A stretch of DNA of 64,000 nucleotides from Loktanella sp. Its GTDB lineage: Bacteria > Pseudomonadota > Alphaproteobacteria > Rhodobacterales > Rhodobacteraceae. Location of the stretch: positions 1-64,000 of the forward strand of contig JAIBDT010000002.1 of NCBI GenBank assembly GCA_024686085.1, written 5' to 3'. Shown here piece by piece: positions 57,058 to 64,000 of the stretch. Below the pieces are notes generated by a model. That model saw only the letters and a program-made list of their open reading frames with translations. It did no database searches and was not told the origin of the DNA. The position numbers and the translations under genes are program-made. Each line of letters opens with the position of its first letter. Position 1 is the first letter of the stretch.

Positions 57058-57653
57058 CCGTCGATTGTCCCGCGAAGTGTGAGATATGACAAGAGTTCTA
57101 ATAACGGGATGCCCAAGACATTGAAATAGTCGCCTTCAACGCGGGAAAACAGGCGGGCGCCCTCTTCTTCCAACTTATAAGCACCAACCGCGTGACGAAT
57201 ACTGTCCCAGTTGCGATCGACATAGGCGGCCAAATAGGCATCCGACACATCACGCATAAACAAACGGGTTAAACCAACGTGACGCCATTGGGGTTTGCCG
57301 TCAGCATAAATCACTGCAGCTGAAAGCAATTGGTGGGTCTGGCCGCGCAAGGACTTAAGTTGGGCAATCGCATCCGCGGGGGTTTTTGGTTTTGACAGCA
57401 TCTGACGGCCATGGGCCAAAACCTGATCGCAACCAATGACAATCGCATCGGGATGTTTTGACGCGACGCGCAGGGCTTTCATTTCGGCCAAAGCATCGGC
57501 AATATCACGGGGCGAGGCATTTTCGGCAATCAGTGACTGCTTGATAGTGTCCTCATCAACGCGAGGAACAACAACCTCGAATTCAATGCCGGCATTGCGC
57601 AAAAGGGTCGCGCGGATATCAGACCCAGAGGCAAGAATGAGCGGTTGTACCAT
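57054..57653 (-). CDS. maf: Maf-family nucleoside triphosphate pyrophosphatase
   Basis: House-cleaning hydrolase of non-canonical or dTTP/UTP-type nucleotides, 199 residues. N-terminal LILASGSDIRATLLRNAG is the Maf S-x-x-R-x-x-L-L loop in a variant form (SDIR instead of SPRR); VIGCDQVLAHGRQMLSKP and YKLEEEGARLFSRVEGDYFNVLGIPLLELLSYL are the other Maf motifs. I start at 57653; the frame open to 57740 runs through the origin region with no support. First gene of the operon leading away from the candidate oriC. Confidence 0.9.
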   Translation of the reverse strand: MVQPLILASGSDIRATLLRNAGIEFEVVVPRVDEDTIKQSLIAENASPRDIADALAEMKALRVASKHPDAIVIGCDQVLAHGRQMLSKPKTPADAIAQLKSLRGQTHQLLSAAVIYADGKPQWRHVGLTRLFMRDVSDAYLAAYVDRNWDSIRHAVGAYKLEEEGARLFSRVEGDYFNVLGIPLLELLSYLTLRGTIDG

Positions 57654-58034
57654 GGGGATAACCCTTTGGAAAACTCCTGTGTCATCCATTGAATGACAGC
57701 GTGGATAATTACGGTAATCAGTCGGTTGTGCGTATCTCACAAGTTATGCAAGCGGTTCAGTAGAAATGTCCACTGTGGGAAAGAATAAGTTAAGGCTGTG
57801 GAGGAATCTGTCACGGGGTGCGAGTCAATATCTTGATGCAATCAAATGTTAATATTTTTATTTATCTAAGTAATTGAAATATATGTAAAATAATATTTCT
57901 ACGGCATAAACTGGATGGTTGACTTGCGGGGGATAACCTTGCGGATAAAAAAACTATCCACAGATCGGGTCGTGCCTACTTCATCATCATCTTTCTTTAT
58001 ATATACTTAATTATATTAAGAGGACGGACAGACC
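57654..58034. other. Candidate chromosome replication origin (oriC)
   Basis: A 381-base gene-free stretch between maf (minus) and hemJ (plus), unusually AT-rich for this genome. DnaA-box-like words (consensus TTATCCACA): TTATCCACG on the minus strand (57700-57708), TTATCCCCC (minus, 57928-57936), TTATCCGCA (minus, 57940-57948), CTATCCACA (plus, 57954-57962); weaker ones near 57774 and 57797. Three boxes lie within 35 bases. AT-rich tracts suited to unwinding lie on each side (57840-57900 and 57990-58020). Two GANTC sites (57804-57808, 57822-57826) could be CcrM targets. A near-match to an IHF site is at 57840-57852. Genes diverge from it on both sides, and parS and parA lie 3-6 kb away, as in Caulobacter. 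Confidence 0.7.
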
Positions 58035-58484
58035 ATGAATGAAATCATCCTAACACTCTATCCGTGGATCAAGGCACTGCACATCATGGCAGTGATATCT
58101 TGGATGGCAGGGATGTTCTATCTGCCCAGACTTTACGTCTATCACGCAGAGCGGGCAGAATTCGGGACAGAGCTCGATGCGACATTCCAGATCATGGAAG
58201 AAAAGCTACTGCGGGTCATTATCAATCCGGCTATGATCGTGACGTGGGTTTGCGGGCTGATCATGCTCTATGCAGGAGCATTCGATTTCAGTGCTGCGTG
58301 GTCCTGGATTAAAATCATCGCGGTTATCCTTATGTCAGCGTTTCACGGATGGTTGGCCACACGGCGTAAAGATTTCGTTAAAGGGGCCAACACGCGCACT
58401 GGACGGACCTACAGGATAGCAAACGAAGTGCCGACTGTGCTGATGCTGGTAATTGTCGTCATGGTCGTTGTCAGGCCGTTCTGA
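58035..58484 (+). CDS. hemJ: Protoporphyrinogen IX oxidase HemJ-like
   Basis: Inner-membrane protein of 149 residues with four helices. WIKALHIMAVISWMAGMFYLPRLYVYH carries the conserved His and Arg/Tyr of HemJ, and RIANEVPTVLMLVIVVMVVVRPF ends it. HemJ oxidises protoporphyrinogen IX in bacteria without HemG or HemY-type oxidase (the TPR HemY at 25 kb is unrelated). AGAGGAC precedes the ATG. First gene right of the candidate origin. Confidence 0.88.
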   Translation: MNEIILTLYPWIKALHIMAVISWMAGMFYLPRLYVYHAERAEFGTELDATFQIMEEKLLRVIINPAMIVTWVCGLIMLYAGAFDFSAAWSWIKIIAVILMSAFHGWLATRRKDFVKGANTRTGRTYRIANEVPTVLMLVIVVMVVVRPF

Positions 58485-58598
58485 TTGACTCAGACAGGTT
58501 TCGCGCCTAAAGGTATCTGCGCTACCCGTCCGGGATAGCTGTTTTCCATTCCTGTTACGAAATACACCGGCCTATGGGCGCGGTGATTGGATATATTT

Positions 58599-59870
58599 AT
58601 GACCCAAGACCGTCTGAACCTCGCCGACCTTAAAGCACAATCGCCAAAAGACCTTTTGACCCTCGCTGAAGAGCTAGAGATCGAAAACGCGTCTACCATG
58701 CGCAAAGGCGACATGATGTTCGCGATCCTGAAAGAACGGGCTGACGAAGAATGGGTGATCGGTGGCGACGGTGTGTTGGAAGTCTTGCAAGACGGGTTCG
58801 GTTTCTTGCGGTCGCCAGAGGCAAACTATCTGCCGGGACCAGATGACATCTACGTCTCACCTGACATGATCCGTGCGCATTCCATGCGGACAGGGGACAC
58901 CGTCGAAGGGGTGATGAAAGAACCAAACGACGCAGAGCGTTATTTCGCACTGACCAGCGTCGAAAAGATCAACTTTGAAGATCCTGAAAAGACGAAGCAC
59001 AAAGTTGCCTTTGATAACCTGACACCGCTCTACCCAGACGAGCGGTTCAAGATGGAGGTCGAAGACCCAACCATCAAAGACAAATCCGCACGGATTATCG
59101 ACCTCGTAGCGCCAATCGGCAAAGGACAACGGTCCTTGATCGTGGCACCGCCGCGGACTGGTAAAACGGTCCTACTGCAAAACATCGCTAACTCGCTGGA
59201 AAAAAACCATCCAGAGATTTACCTCATCGTTCTGTTGATCGACGAACGGCCAGAGGAAGTGACCGACATGCAGCGTTCGGTTAAAGGCGAAGTTGTATCC
59301 TCGACATTCGACGAGCCACCTACACGTCACGTCGCTGTCGCCGAAATGGTGATCGAAAAAGCGAAACGACTGGTTGAGCATAAGCGTGACGTTGTGATCC
59401 TGCTCGATTCGATCACGCGTCTTGGACGAGCCTACAACACCGTTGTGCCTTCGTCGGGTAAAGTTCTGACAGGTGGTGTTGATGCGAATGCATTGCAGAG
59501 GCCAAAGCGCTTCTTTGGTGCTGCGCGAAACATTGAAGAAGGCGGGTCGTTGACCATTATCGCAACCGCGTTGATCGATACAGGATCACGGATGGACGAA
59601 GTGATCTTTGAAGAATTCAAAGGGACGGGTAACTCTGAAATCGTGCTTGATCGGAAAATCGCCGACAAACGGGTTTTCCCTGCGATGGACATCCTTAAGT
59701 CTGGGACGCGCAAAGAAGAGCTGTTGGTCGACAAGGCTGATCTTGCGAAAACTTACGTGCTGCGCCGTATCCTCAACCCAATGGGGACAACAGACGCAAT
59801 CGAGTTCCTGATCGGGAAGCTGAAGCAGACAAAGTCCAACGCAGACTTCTTCGACTCAATGAACACCTAA
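58599..59870 (+). CDS. rho: Transcription termination factor Rho
   Basis: Hexameric RNA-dependent ATPase, 423 residues. RNA-binding cold-shock domain around 50-120 ([24 protein letters not shown]), Walker [19 protein letters not shown], Walker [18 protein letters not shown]-loop and R-loop [31 protein letters not shown]. Start at 58599 ([20 protein letters not shown]) fits the family; a TTG at 58587 is possible. A 114-base gap after hemJ may hold its promoter. Confidence 0.97.
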   Translation: MTQDRLNLADLKAQSPKDLLTLAEELEIENASTMRKGDMMFAILKERADEEWVIGGDGVLEVLQDGFGFLRSPEANYLPGPDDIYVSPDMIRAHSMRTGDTVEGVMKEPNDAERYFALTSVEKINFEDPEKTKHKVAFDNLTPLYPDERFKMEVEDPTIKDKSARIIDLVAPIGKGQRSLIVAPPRTGKTVLLQNIANSLEKNHPEIYLIVLLIDERPEEVTDMQRSVKGEVVSSTFDEPPTRHVAVAEMVIEKAKRLVEHKRDVVILLDSITRLGRAYNTVVPSSGKVLTGGVDANALQRPKRFFGAARNIEEGGSLTIIATALIDTGSRMDEVIFEEFKGTGNSEIVLDRKIADKRVFPAMDILKSGTRKEELLVDKADLAKTYVLRRILNPMGTTDAIEFLIGKLKQTKSNADFFDSMNT

Positions 59871-59900
59871 GTTATCGTTCTAAAACAACGGGTTACGCCA

Positions 59901-61181
59901 ATGGATACGATATTTGCCTTAGCGACTGCGCAAGGGCGTGCTGGTGTTGCTGTGATACGATTATCAGGCACCAGCGCGACGAGAGCGGCCCAAAAAATGA
60001 TGAAAACCGTGCCATCTAGGCGCGGTTTACGCACTTTGGTGGATGCGACAGGCGAACATCTGGATGAAGCATTGGTTCTGGTCTTTCCATCGGGGCAAAG
60101 CTTTACCGGCGAAGAAGTTGTTGAATTGCACCTGCATGGGTCAATTGCGGTCGTTAGTGCGGTGTTGCGGCTCTTGGGTGATATGCCTGAATTGCGACCC
60201 GCCGAAGCTGGCGAATTTACAAGGCGGGCCTTGGATAACGGGCGGCTTGATCTCGCACAAGTCGAAGGGCTTGCAGACTTGATCGATGCCGAAACCGAAG
60301 GTCAGCGGCGGCAAGCGCTTCGCGTCTTATCTGGTGATTTGGGAACATTGGCCGAAGGGTGGCGACATAAGCTGCTGCGTGCAGCTGCTTTGCTAGAGGC
60401 CACAATTGATTTCGTAGATGAAGACGTACCTGTTGACGTTAGGCCTGAAGTGATTGAACTACTCAGCACAGTGCAAACAGAACTGGCCCGGGAGGCGTCC
60501 GGGGTGGTCTTTGCAGAACGGCTACGGCACGGTTTCGAGGTTGCAATCGTCGGTGCGCCCAACGCAGGCAAATCCACGTTACTGAACAGATTAGCAGGTC
60601 GCGAGGCCGCCATTACATCTGAAATCGCAGGTACAACGCGGGACGTGATCGAGGTCAAAATGGACCTGAGCGGCATTCCAGTGACCATTCTTGATACGGC
60701 GGGCTTGCGAGAGACCGATGATGTCGTCGAGGGGATTGGGGTGCAACGGGCAAAGGATCGGGCAGAAAAGGCCGACGTTCGGGTCTATTTGCAGCTACCA
60801 GATGACACCGTTTCGATAGATCTATCCACTGACGATATCTTGCTGCGTGCAAAGTCGGACCTACATACGGGTTCAGGCGATGGTATTTCGGGAATTAGCG
60901 GTGATGGTGTCGATCAGTTGATCAGCGATCTGTCGGGCATACTTTCTTCTCGGGTAGCAACTGTCGGTGTCGCTATGCGAGAACGGCACCGGCTGGCGAT
61001 GGAAAAATCGCTGGGTTTCCTAAAGTTTGCCCAAAATGCTATGGAAAGCGGTGTTTTTATGGAAGACTTGGTCGCAGAAGATATCCGCACCGCGACTCGG
61101 GCGATTGATAGTTTGGTTGGTCGTATAGACGTGGAAGATGTGCTAGGGGAAATCTTCTCTAGCTTTTGTATTGGAAAATAG
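59901..61181 (+). CDS. mnmE: tRNA modification GTPase MnmE
   Basis: Works with MnmG to make cmnm5U34 in tRNA. 426 residues. [23 protein letters not shown]-terminal folate-binding domain, helical domain, G domain inserted from about 215: [22 protein letters not shown] (P-loop), [16 protein letters not shown], and the C-terminal CIGK (FCIGK) motif. Its stop is followed after a few bases by the mnmG start and the first parS. Confidence 0.97.
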   Translation: MDTIFALATAQGRAGVAVIRLSGTSATRAAQKMMKTVPSRRGLRTLVDATGEHLDEALVLVFPSGQSFTGEEVVELHLHGSIAVVSAVLRLLGDMPELRPAEAGEFTRRALDNGRLDLAQVEGLADLIDAETEGQRRQALRVLSGDLGTLAEGWRHKLLRAAALLEATIDFVDEDVPVDVRPEVIELLSTVQTELAREASGVVFAERLRHGFEVAIVGAPNAGKSTLLNRLAGREAAITSEIAGTTRDVIEVKMDLSGIPVTILDTAGLRETDDVVEGIGVQRAKDRAEKADVRVYLQLPDDTVSIDLSTDDILLRAKSDLHTGSGDGISGISGDGVDQLISDLSGILSSRVATVGVAMRERHRLAMEKSLGFLKFAQNAMESGVFMEDLVAEDIRTATRAIDSLVGRIDVEDVLGEIFSSFCIGK

Positions 61182-61184
61182 GAT

Positions 61185-61200
61185 TGTTTCACGTGAAACA
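61185..61200. promoter_or_regulatory. parS centromere site 1
   Basis: The perfect 16-base palindrome TGTTTCACGTGAAACA, identical to the parS consensus bound by ParB. It straddles the mnmG start (GTG at 61193 lies inside it). About 3.2 kb from the candidate origin and 2.5 kb before parA. Confidence 0.93.
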
Positions 61201-63067
61201 TTTTGACGTAGTCGTAATTGGGGGCGGTCACGCCGGGGCAGAGGCAGCCCTTGCAGCCGCGCGTATGGGTGTTCAAACCGCACTTGTAACGCTTTCGCAA
61301 GAAACCATCGGTGTCATGTCCTGCAATCCGGCGATTGGTGGGCTTGGAAAAGGGCACTTGGTCCGCGAAATCGACGCCCTCGACGGGGCGATGGGGCGTG
61401 TTGCAGATGCCGCTGGCATTCAGTTTCGGCTATTGAACCGCAAAAAGGGTCCCGCTGTCCAAGGTCCACGGACCCAAGCGGACCGAAAGCTGTATCGCAA
61501 TGCGATGCAGGCAGAGGTCGCAGGCGCACAAAACCTAAGCGTCGTCGTTGGCGAAGCGACAGATCTCATGATGGATGGCGATCGAGTCGTCGGGATCATT
61601 CTTGGTGATGGATCAGAGGTTAAATCAAAAACCGTTATTCTTACGACAGGGACATTCCTGCGCGGGATAATCCATATCGGCGACGTATCAAAACCTGGCG
61701 GACGGATGGGCGAAAACCCAGCGATCAAAATGGCGGAGCGTCTTGATAGTTTTGACCTGCCACTAGGGCGCCTTAAGACCGGTACGCCACCACGATTGGA
61801 TGGGCGGACGATCAACTGGGGCATTCTTGAAATGCAGCCTGGTGACGACGACCCGGTGCTTTTTTCTTTTCTGTCGAAAGGTGTGCAGGCCAAACAAATT
61901 AGCTGCGGCATTACGCACACTAACAATCAAACACATGATATCATTCGTGAAAACCTAACTCGATCTGCGATGTACGGCGGGCATATCGACGGTATTGGTC
62001 CCCGTTACTGTCCGTCCATTGAAGACAAGATCGTGCGTTTCGGCGATAAGGATTCTCATCAGATCTTTCTTGAACCAGAAGGGATAGACGACCACACAGT
62101 ATATCCAAACGGTATCTCGACATCACTTCCCATTGATGTGCAGGAACGTTATGTCCGGTCTATCGTCGGGCTCGAAAACACAACGATCCTACAACCCGGT
62201 TACGCGATTGAATACGACTATGTGGATCCAAGGGCGTTGTCCGCCACGCTCGAACTGCGGAGCGTTCCAGGCCTTTACCTAGCTGGCCAAATCAACGGAA
62301 CCACGGGATATGAAGAGGCCGCCGCTCAAGGCCTTGTTGCGGGCTTGAATGCAGCCAGGGCCGTGAAGGGCGAGGAGACATTGAACTTCCGCCGTCGGGA
62401 TTCTTATATCGGCGTGATGATTGATGACCTAACGACAAGAGGCGTCACCGAGCCCTATCGGATGTTCACCTCGCGCGCAGAGTTTCGCCTTTCGCTGCGT
62501 GCCGATAACGCGGACCAACGGCTAACCTCATGGGGAAACGAAATCGGATGTGTCGGCGAAGCGCGTTGGAACGCCTTCCAAACCAAATTGGACGCGATTA
62601 ACGACACAAAACAAAAGCTGACGGCAATTACGTTTAGCGCCAGAGAGATAGCCTCGGTTGGGGTTAATTTGTCGCCGGACGGCCCGCGCCGCACCGCGCT
62701 TGACGCGCTCTCACTCGCTGACTTCGATTTCACCCATATCGGCGAACTGTACGGTGACGAATTGGATCAACTACCTGATATTCTTCAGCAAATTAAGAAT
62801 GATGCACTCTATGCTAATTACATCGAACGGCAGGCAAAAGACATCGCCGCAATGGAGCGTGATGAAAAACATGTCCTCCCTAAAGACATGAACTACAGTC
62901 TTGTGGTCGGACTATCGAATGAGCTTGTTCAAAAACTACAGCATGCTCAACCGCGCGACGTCGCCCAAGCCGGGCGGATCGAGGGAATGACACCTGCTGC
63001 GCTCATGTTGATCGTTGCGTGGCTCAAAAGGCAAAAACAAGCATCACTAGAGGCCACGCATGGTTGA
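61193..63067 (+). CDS. mnmG: tRNA uridine-5-carboxymethylaminomethyl modification enzyme MnmG (GidA)
   Basis: FAD protein, partner of MnmE, about 624 residues. [25 protein letters not shown] is the FAD-binding Rossmann start; [23 protein letters not shown] and [16 protein letters not shown] follow; the Cys region is [35 protein letters not shown] is the second dinucleotide site. I take GTG 61193 as start, with TAGGA (the mnmE stop) 9 bases upstream; TTG 61184 is an alternative that adds three residues (MFH). The first codons are made of the parS site. Confidence 0.95.
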   Translation: MKHFDVVVIGGGHAGAEAALAAARMGVQTALVTLSQETIGVMSCNPAIGGLGKGHLVREIDALDGAMGRVADAAGIQFRLLNRKKGPAVQGPRTQADRKLYRNAMQAEVAGAQNLSVVVGEATDLMMDGDRVVGIILGDGSEVKSKTVILTTGTFLRGIIHIGDVSKPGGRMGENPAIKMAERLDSFDLPLGRLKTGTPPRLDGRTINWGILEMQPGDDDPVLFSFLSKGVQAKQISCGITHTNNQTHDIIRENLTRSAMYGGHIDGIGPRYCPSIEDKIVRFGDKDSHQIFLEPEGIDDHTVYPNGISTSLPIDVQERYVRSIVGLENTTILQPGYAIEYDYVDPRALSATLELRSVPGLYLAGQINGTTGYEEAAAQGLVAGLNAARAVKGEETLNFRRRDSYIGVMIDDLTTRGVTEPYRMFTSRAEFRLSLRADNADQRLTSWGNEIGCVGEARWNAFQTKLDAINDTKQKLTAITFSAREIASVGVNLSPDGPRRTALDALSLADFDFTHIGELYGDELDQLPDILQQIKNDALYANYIERQAKDIAAMERDEKHVLPKDMNYSLVVGLSNELVQKLQHAQPRDVAQAGRIEGMTPAALMLIVAWLKRQKQASLEATHG

Positions 63068-63671
63068 GATCGCAGGGATAAATGTTTCACGTGAAACAAT
63101 GGACCGGTTAGAGAGTTTCGCAGCGCTCGCCAAAAAGTGGAACCCAAGCATTAATCTCGTTGCACGCAGTACGCTGGCGGACCTTTGGGATCGTCATATC
63201 GTTGATTCGGCGCAAGTCTATCGTTTTGCACCGCAAAATGCCGTTCATTGGGTAGATATCGGCAGTGGTGGGGGTTTTCCGGGCATTGTCGTTGCGGCGA
63301 TGGCGAAAGAATTAAGTCCTAATACAAAGTTTACATTGATTGAAAGCGACCAGCGTAAATCAACATTTTTACGAACCGCCGCACGTGAACTTGACCTTAA
63401 ACTAACCGTACTGGCCGATAGAATTGAACACGCTCCACCACAATCGGCGGATGTTCTTAGTGCGCGGGCCCTTAGTTCGCTCGATGCATTATTTCCGATG
63501 ATTTTAAGACATCTCGGACCAAATGCGGTGTCGATTTTGCCAAAAGGAAAAACTTTTGCCGATGAAATTACTCAGGCGAAACAGCATTGGGACTTTGATA
63601 TCGTGGCGCACACCAGTATGACAGAACCAGACGCCCGCATCCTTGTTGTGAAAGATATCACTCGTGACTGA
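63060..63671 (+). CDS. rsmG: 16S rRNA (guanine527-N7)-methyltransferase RsmG (GidB)
   Basis: SAM-dependent methyltransferase, 203 residues. [26 protein letters not shown] and [16 protein letters not shown] (SAM site, GSGGGFPG) are diagnostic; [15 protein letters not shown] follows. Loss in other bacteria gives low-level streptomycin resistance. Overlaps mnmG by 8 bases. Residues 8-13 (NVSRET) are encoded by the second parS, a known alphaproteobacterial arrangement. Confidence 0.95.
   Translation: MVEIAGINVSRETMDRLESFAALAKKWNPSINLVARSTLADLWDRHIVDSAQVYRFAPQNAVHWVDIGSGGGFPGIVVAAMAKELSPNTKFTLIESDQRKSTFLRTAARELDLKLTVLADRIEHAPPQSADVLSARALSSLDALFPMILRHLGPNAVSILPKGKTFADEITQAKQHWDFDIVAHTSMTEPDARILVVKDITRD
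63083..63098. promoter_or_regulatory. parS centromere site 2
   Basis: Second perfect copy of TGTTTCACGTGAAACA, inside rsmG codons 8-13, about 1.9 kb from the first and 0.57 kb before the parA start. Confidence 0.93.
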
Positions 63672-64000
63672 TCCCAGCCGCATCCATGGCCCCCGAATTC
63701 TCGCAGTCGCCAACCAAAAGGGTGGTGTCGGCAAGACAACTACTACGATCAACCTCGGCGCTGCTCTGGCAGAGGTTGGGAAACGTGTCCTTTTGGTCGA
63801 CCTCGACCCACAAGGAAATGCTTCGACTGGCCTTGGTGTCGATCAAAGCGACCGCGATGTGACGACATATGATCTGATCGCTGGTGACGCGACGCCGTCT
63901 GAGGCAATTCAGACAACAGACGTCGATAATCTTTGGATCATCCCAGCGACAACCGATCTTAGTTCCGCTGATATTGAACTGATTGCAAACGAGAAACGCA
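63664..64000 (+). CDS. parA: Chromosome partition ATPase ParA, N-terminal part (cut by window edge)
   Basis: 112 residues visible. ILAVANQKGGVGKTTTTINLGAALA is the deviant Walker A (KGGVGKTT) of ParA/Soj, and VLLVDLDPQGNASTGLG is the switch/Walker A' region. GTG at 63664 overlaps the rsmG stop by 8 bases. With ParB (expected just past the window) and parS it moves new origins to the cell pole. Confidence 0.93.
   Translation, partial: MTDPSRIHGPRILAVANQKGGVGKTTTTINLGAALAEVGKRVLLVDLDPQGNASTGLGVDQSDRDVTTYDLIAGDATPSEAIQTTDVDNLWIIPATTDLSSADIELIANEKR

Noticed and set aside
58007-58019. CtrA binding site in the candidate origin
   Set aside because: TTAA repeats at 58007 and 58016 are 5 bases apart, not the 7 required for TTAA-N7-TTAA.

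Overview
This is a chromosomal segment of an alphaproteobacterium, almost certainly Rhodobacteraceae (Roseobacter group). The evidence is gene content and order: a RegB/RegA/SenC redox locus; a tsaE-amgK-murU-addB-addA-trxA run; hslVU; Tim44-like/mltA/smr opposite fxsA-secB; dnaQ-coaE-aroE-maf; and hemJ-rho-mnmE-mnmG-rsmG-parA. I cannot name the genus from sequence alone. The DNA is gene-dense and moderately GC-rich. I found no rRNA, tRNA, insertion sequence, prophage or CRISPR array.

Layout. 1-2.4 kb: an RND efflux pair, the permease cut by the window edge. 2.5-5.7 kb: oxyR divergent from katG (peroxide defence). 5.9-8.6 kb: mprF (aminoacyl-phosphatidylglycerol). 8.7-24.6 kb: an amine/amino-acid region. 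It holds gabD; a minus-strand block of class III aminotransferase, C45 Ntn-hydrolase, ATP-grasp ligase, very long Orn/Lys/Arg-type decarboxylase and nitrilase-family amidase; UspA; a TAXI-TRAP transporter; gabT; and a PuuR-like regulator. 24.6-29.2 kb: hemY, a mitofilin-like protein and hemD, divergent from tsaD-gpsA. 30-35 kb: small housekeeping and hypothetical genes around ahcY. 35-37.8 kb: regA, senC and regB. 37.9-48.3 kb: a PAS protein, tsaE, amgK/murU (cell-wall recycling), addB/addA (recombinational repair) and trxA. 48.4-51.5 kb: hslV, hslU and an MFS transporter. 51.5-54.9 kb: smr, mltA, Tim44-like, fxsA, secB. 54.9-57.7 kb: dnaQ, coaE, aroE, maf. 57.7-58.0 kb: an AT-rich non-coding stretch with clustered DnaA-box-like sites, the probable chromosome origin. 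58-64 kb: hemJ, rho, mnmE, mnmG, rsmG and the start of parA, with two perfect parS sites.

Two things stand out. First, the 10.2-17.8 kb block joins a decarboxylase (amine-forming), an ATP-grasp ligase (amide-forming), an Ntn-hydrolase and a nitrilase-like amidase (amide-acting) and an aminotransferase, between gabT and gabD. By logic, not homology, this resembles the gamma-glutamyl-putrescine scheme: protect an amine as an amide, transform it, then release it. Its product is unknown to me. Second, the right end is a compact replication and segregation centre: a candidate oriC at 57.7-58.0 kb, and parS sites at 61.2 and 63.1 kb that are built into the starts of mnmG and rsmG, just before parA. 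All functional statements rest on reading the proteins and motifs; no database search was run.
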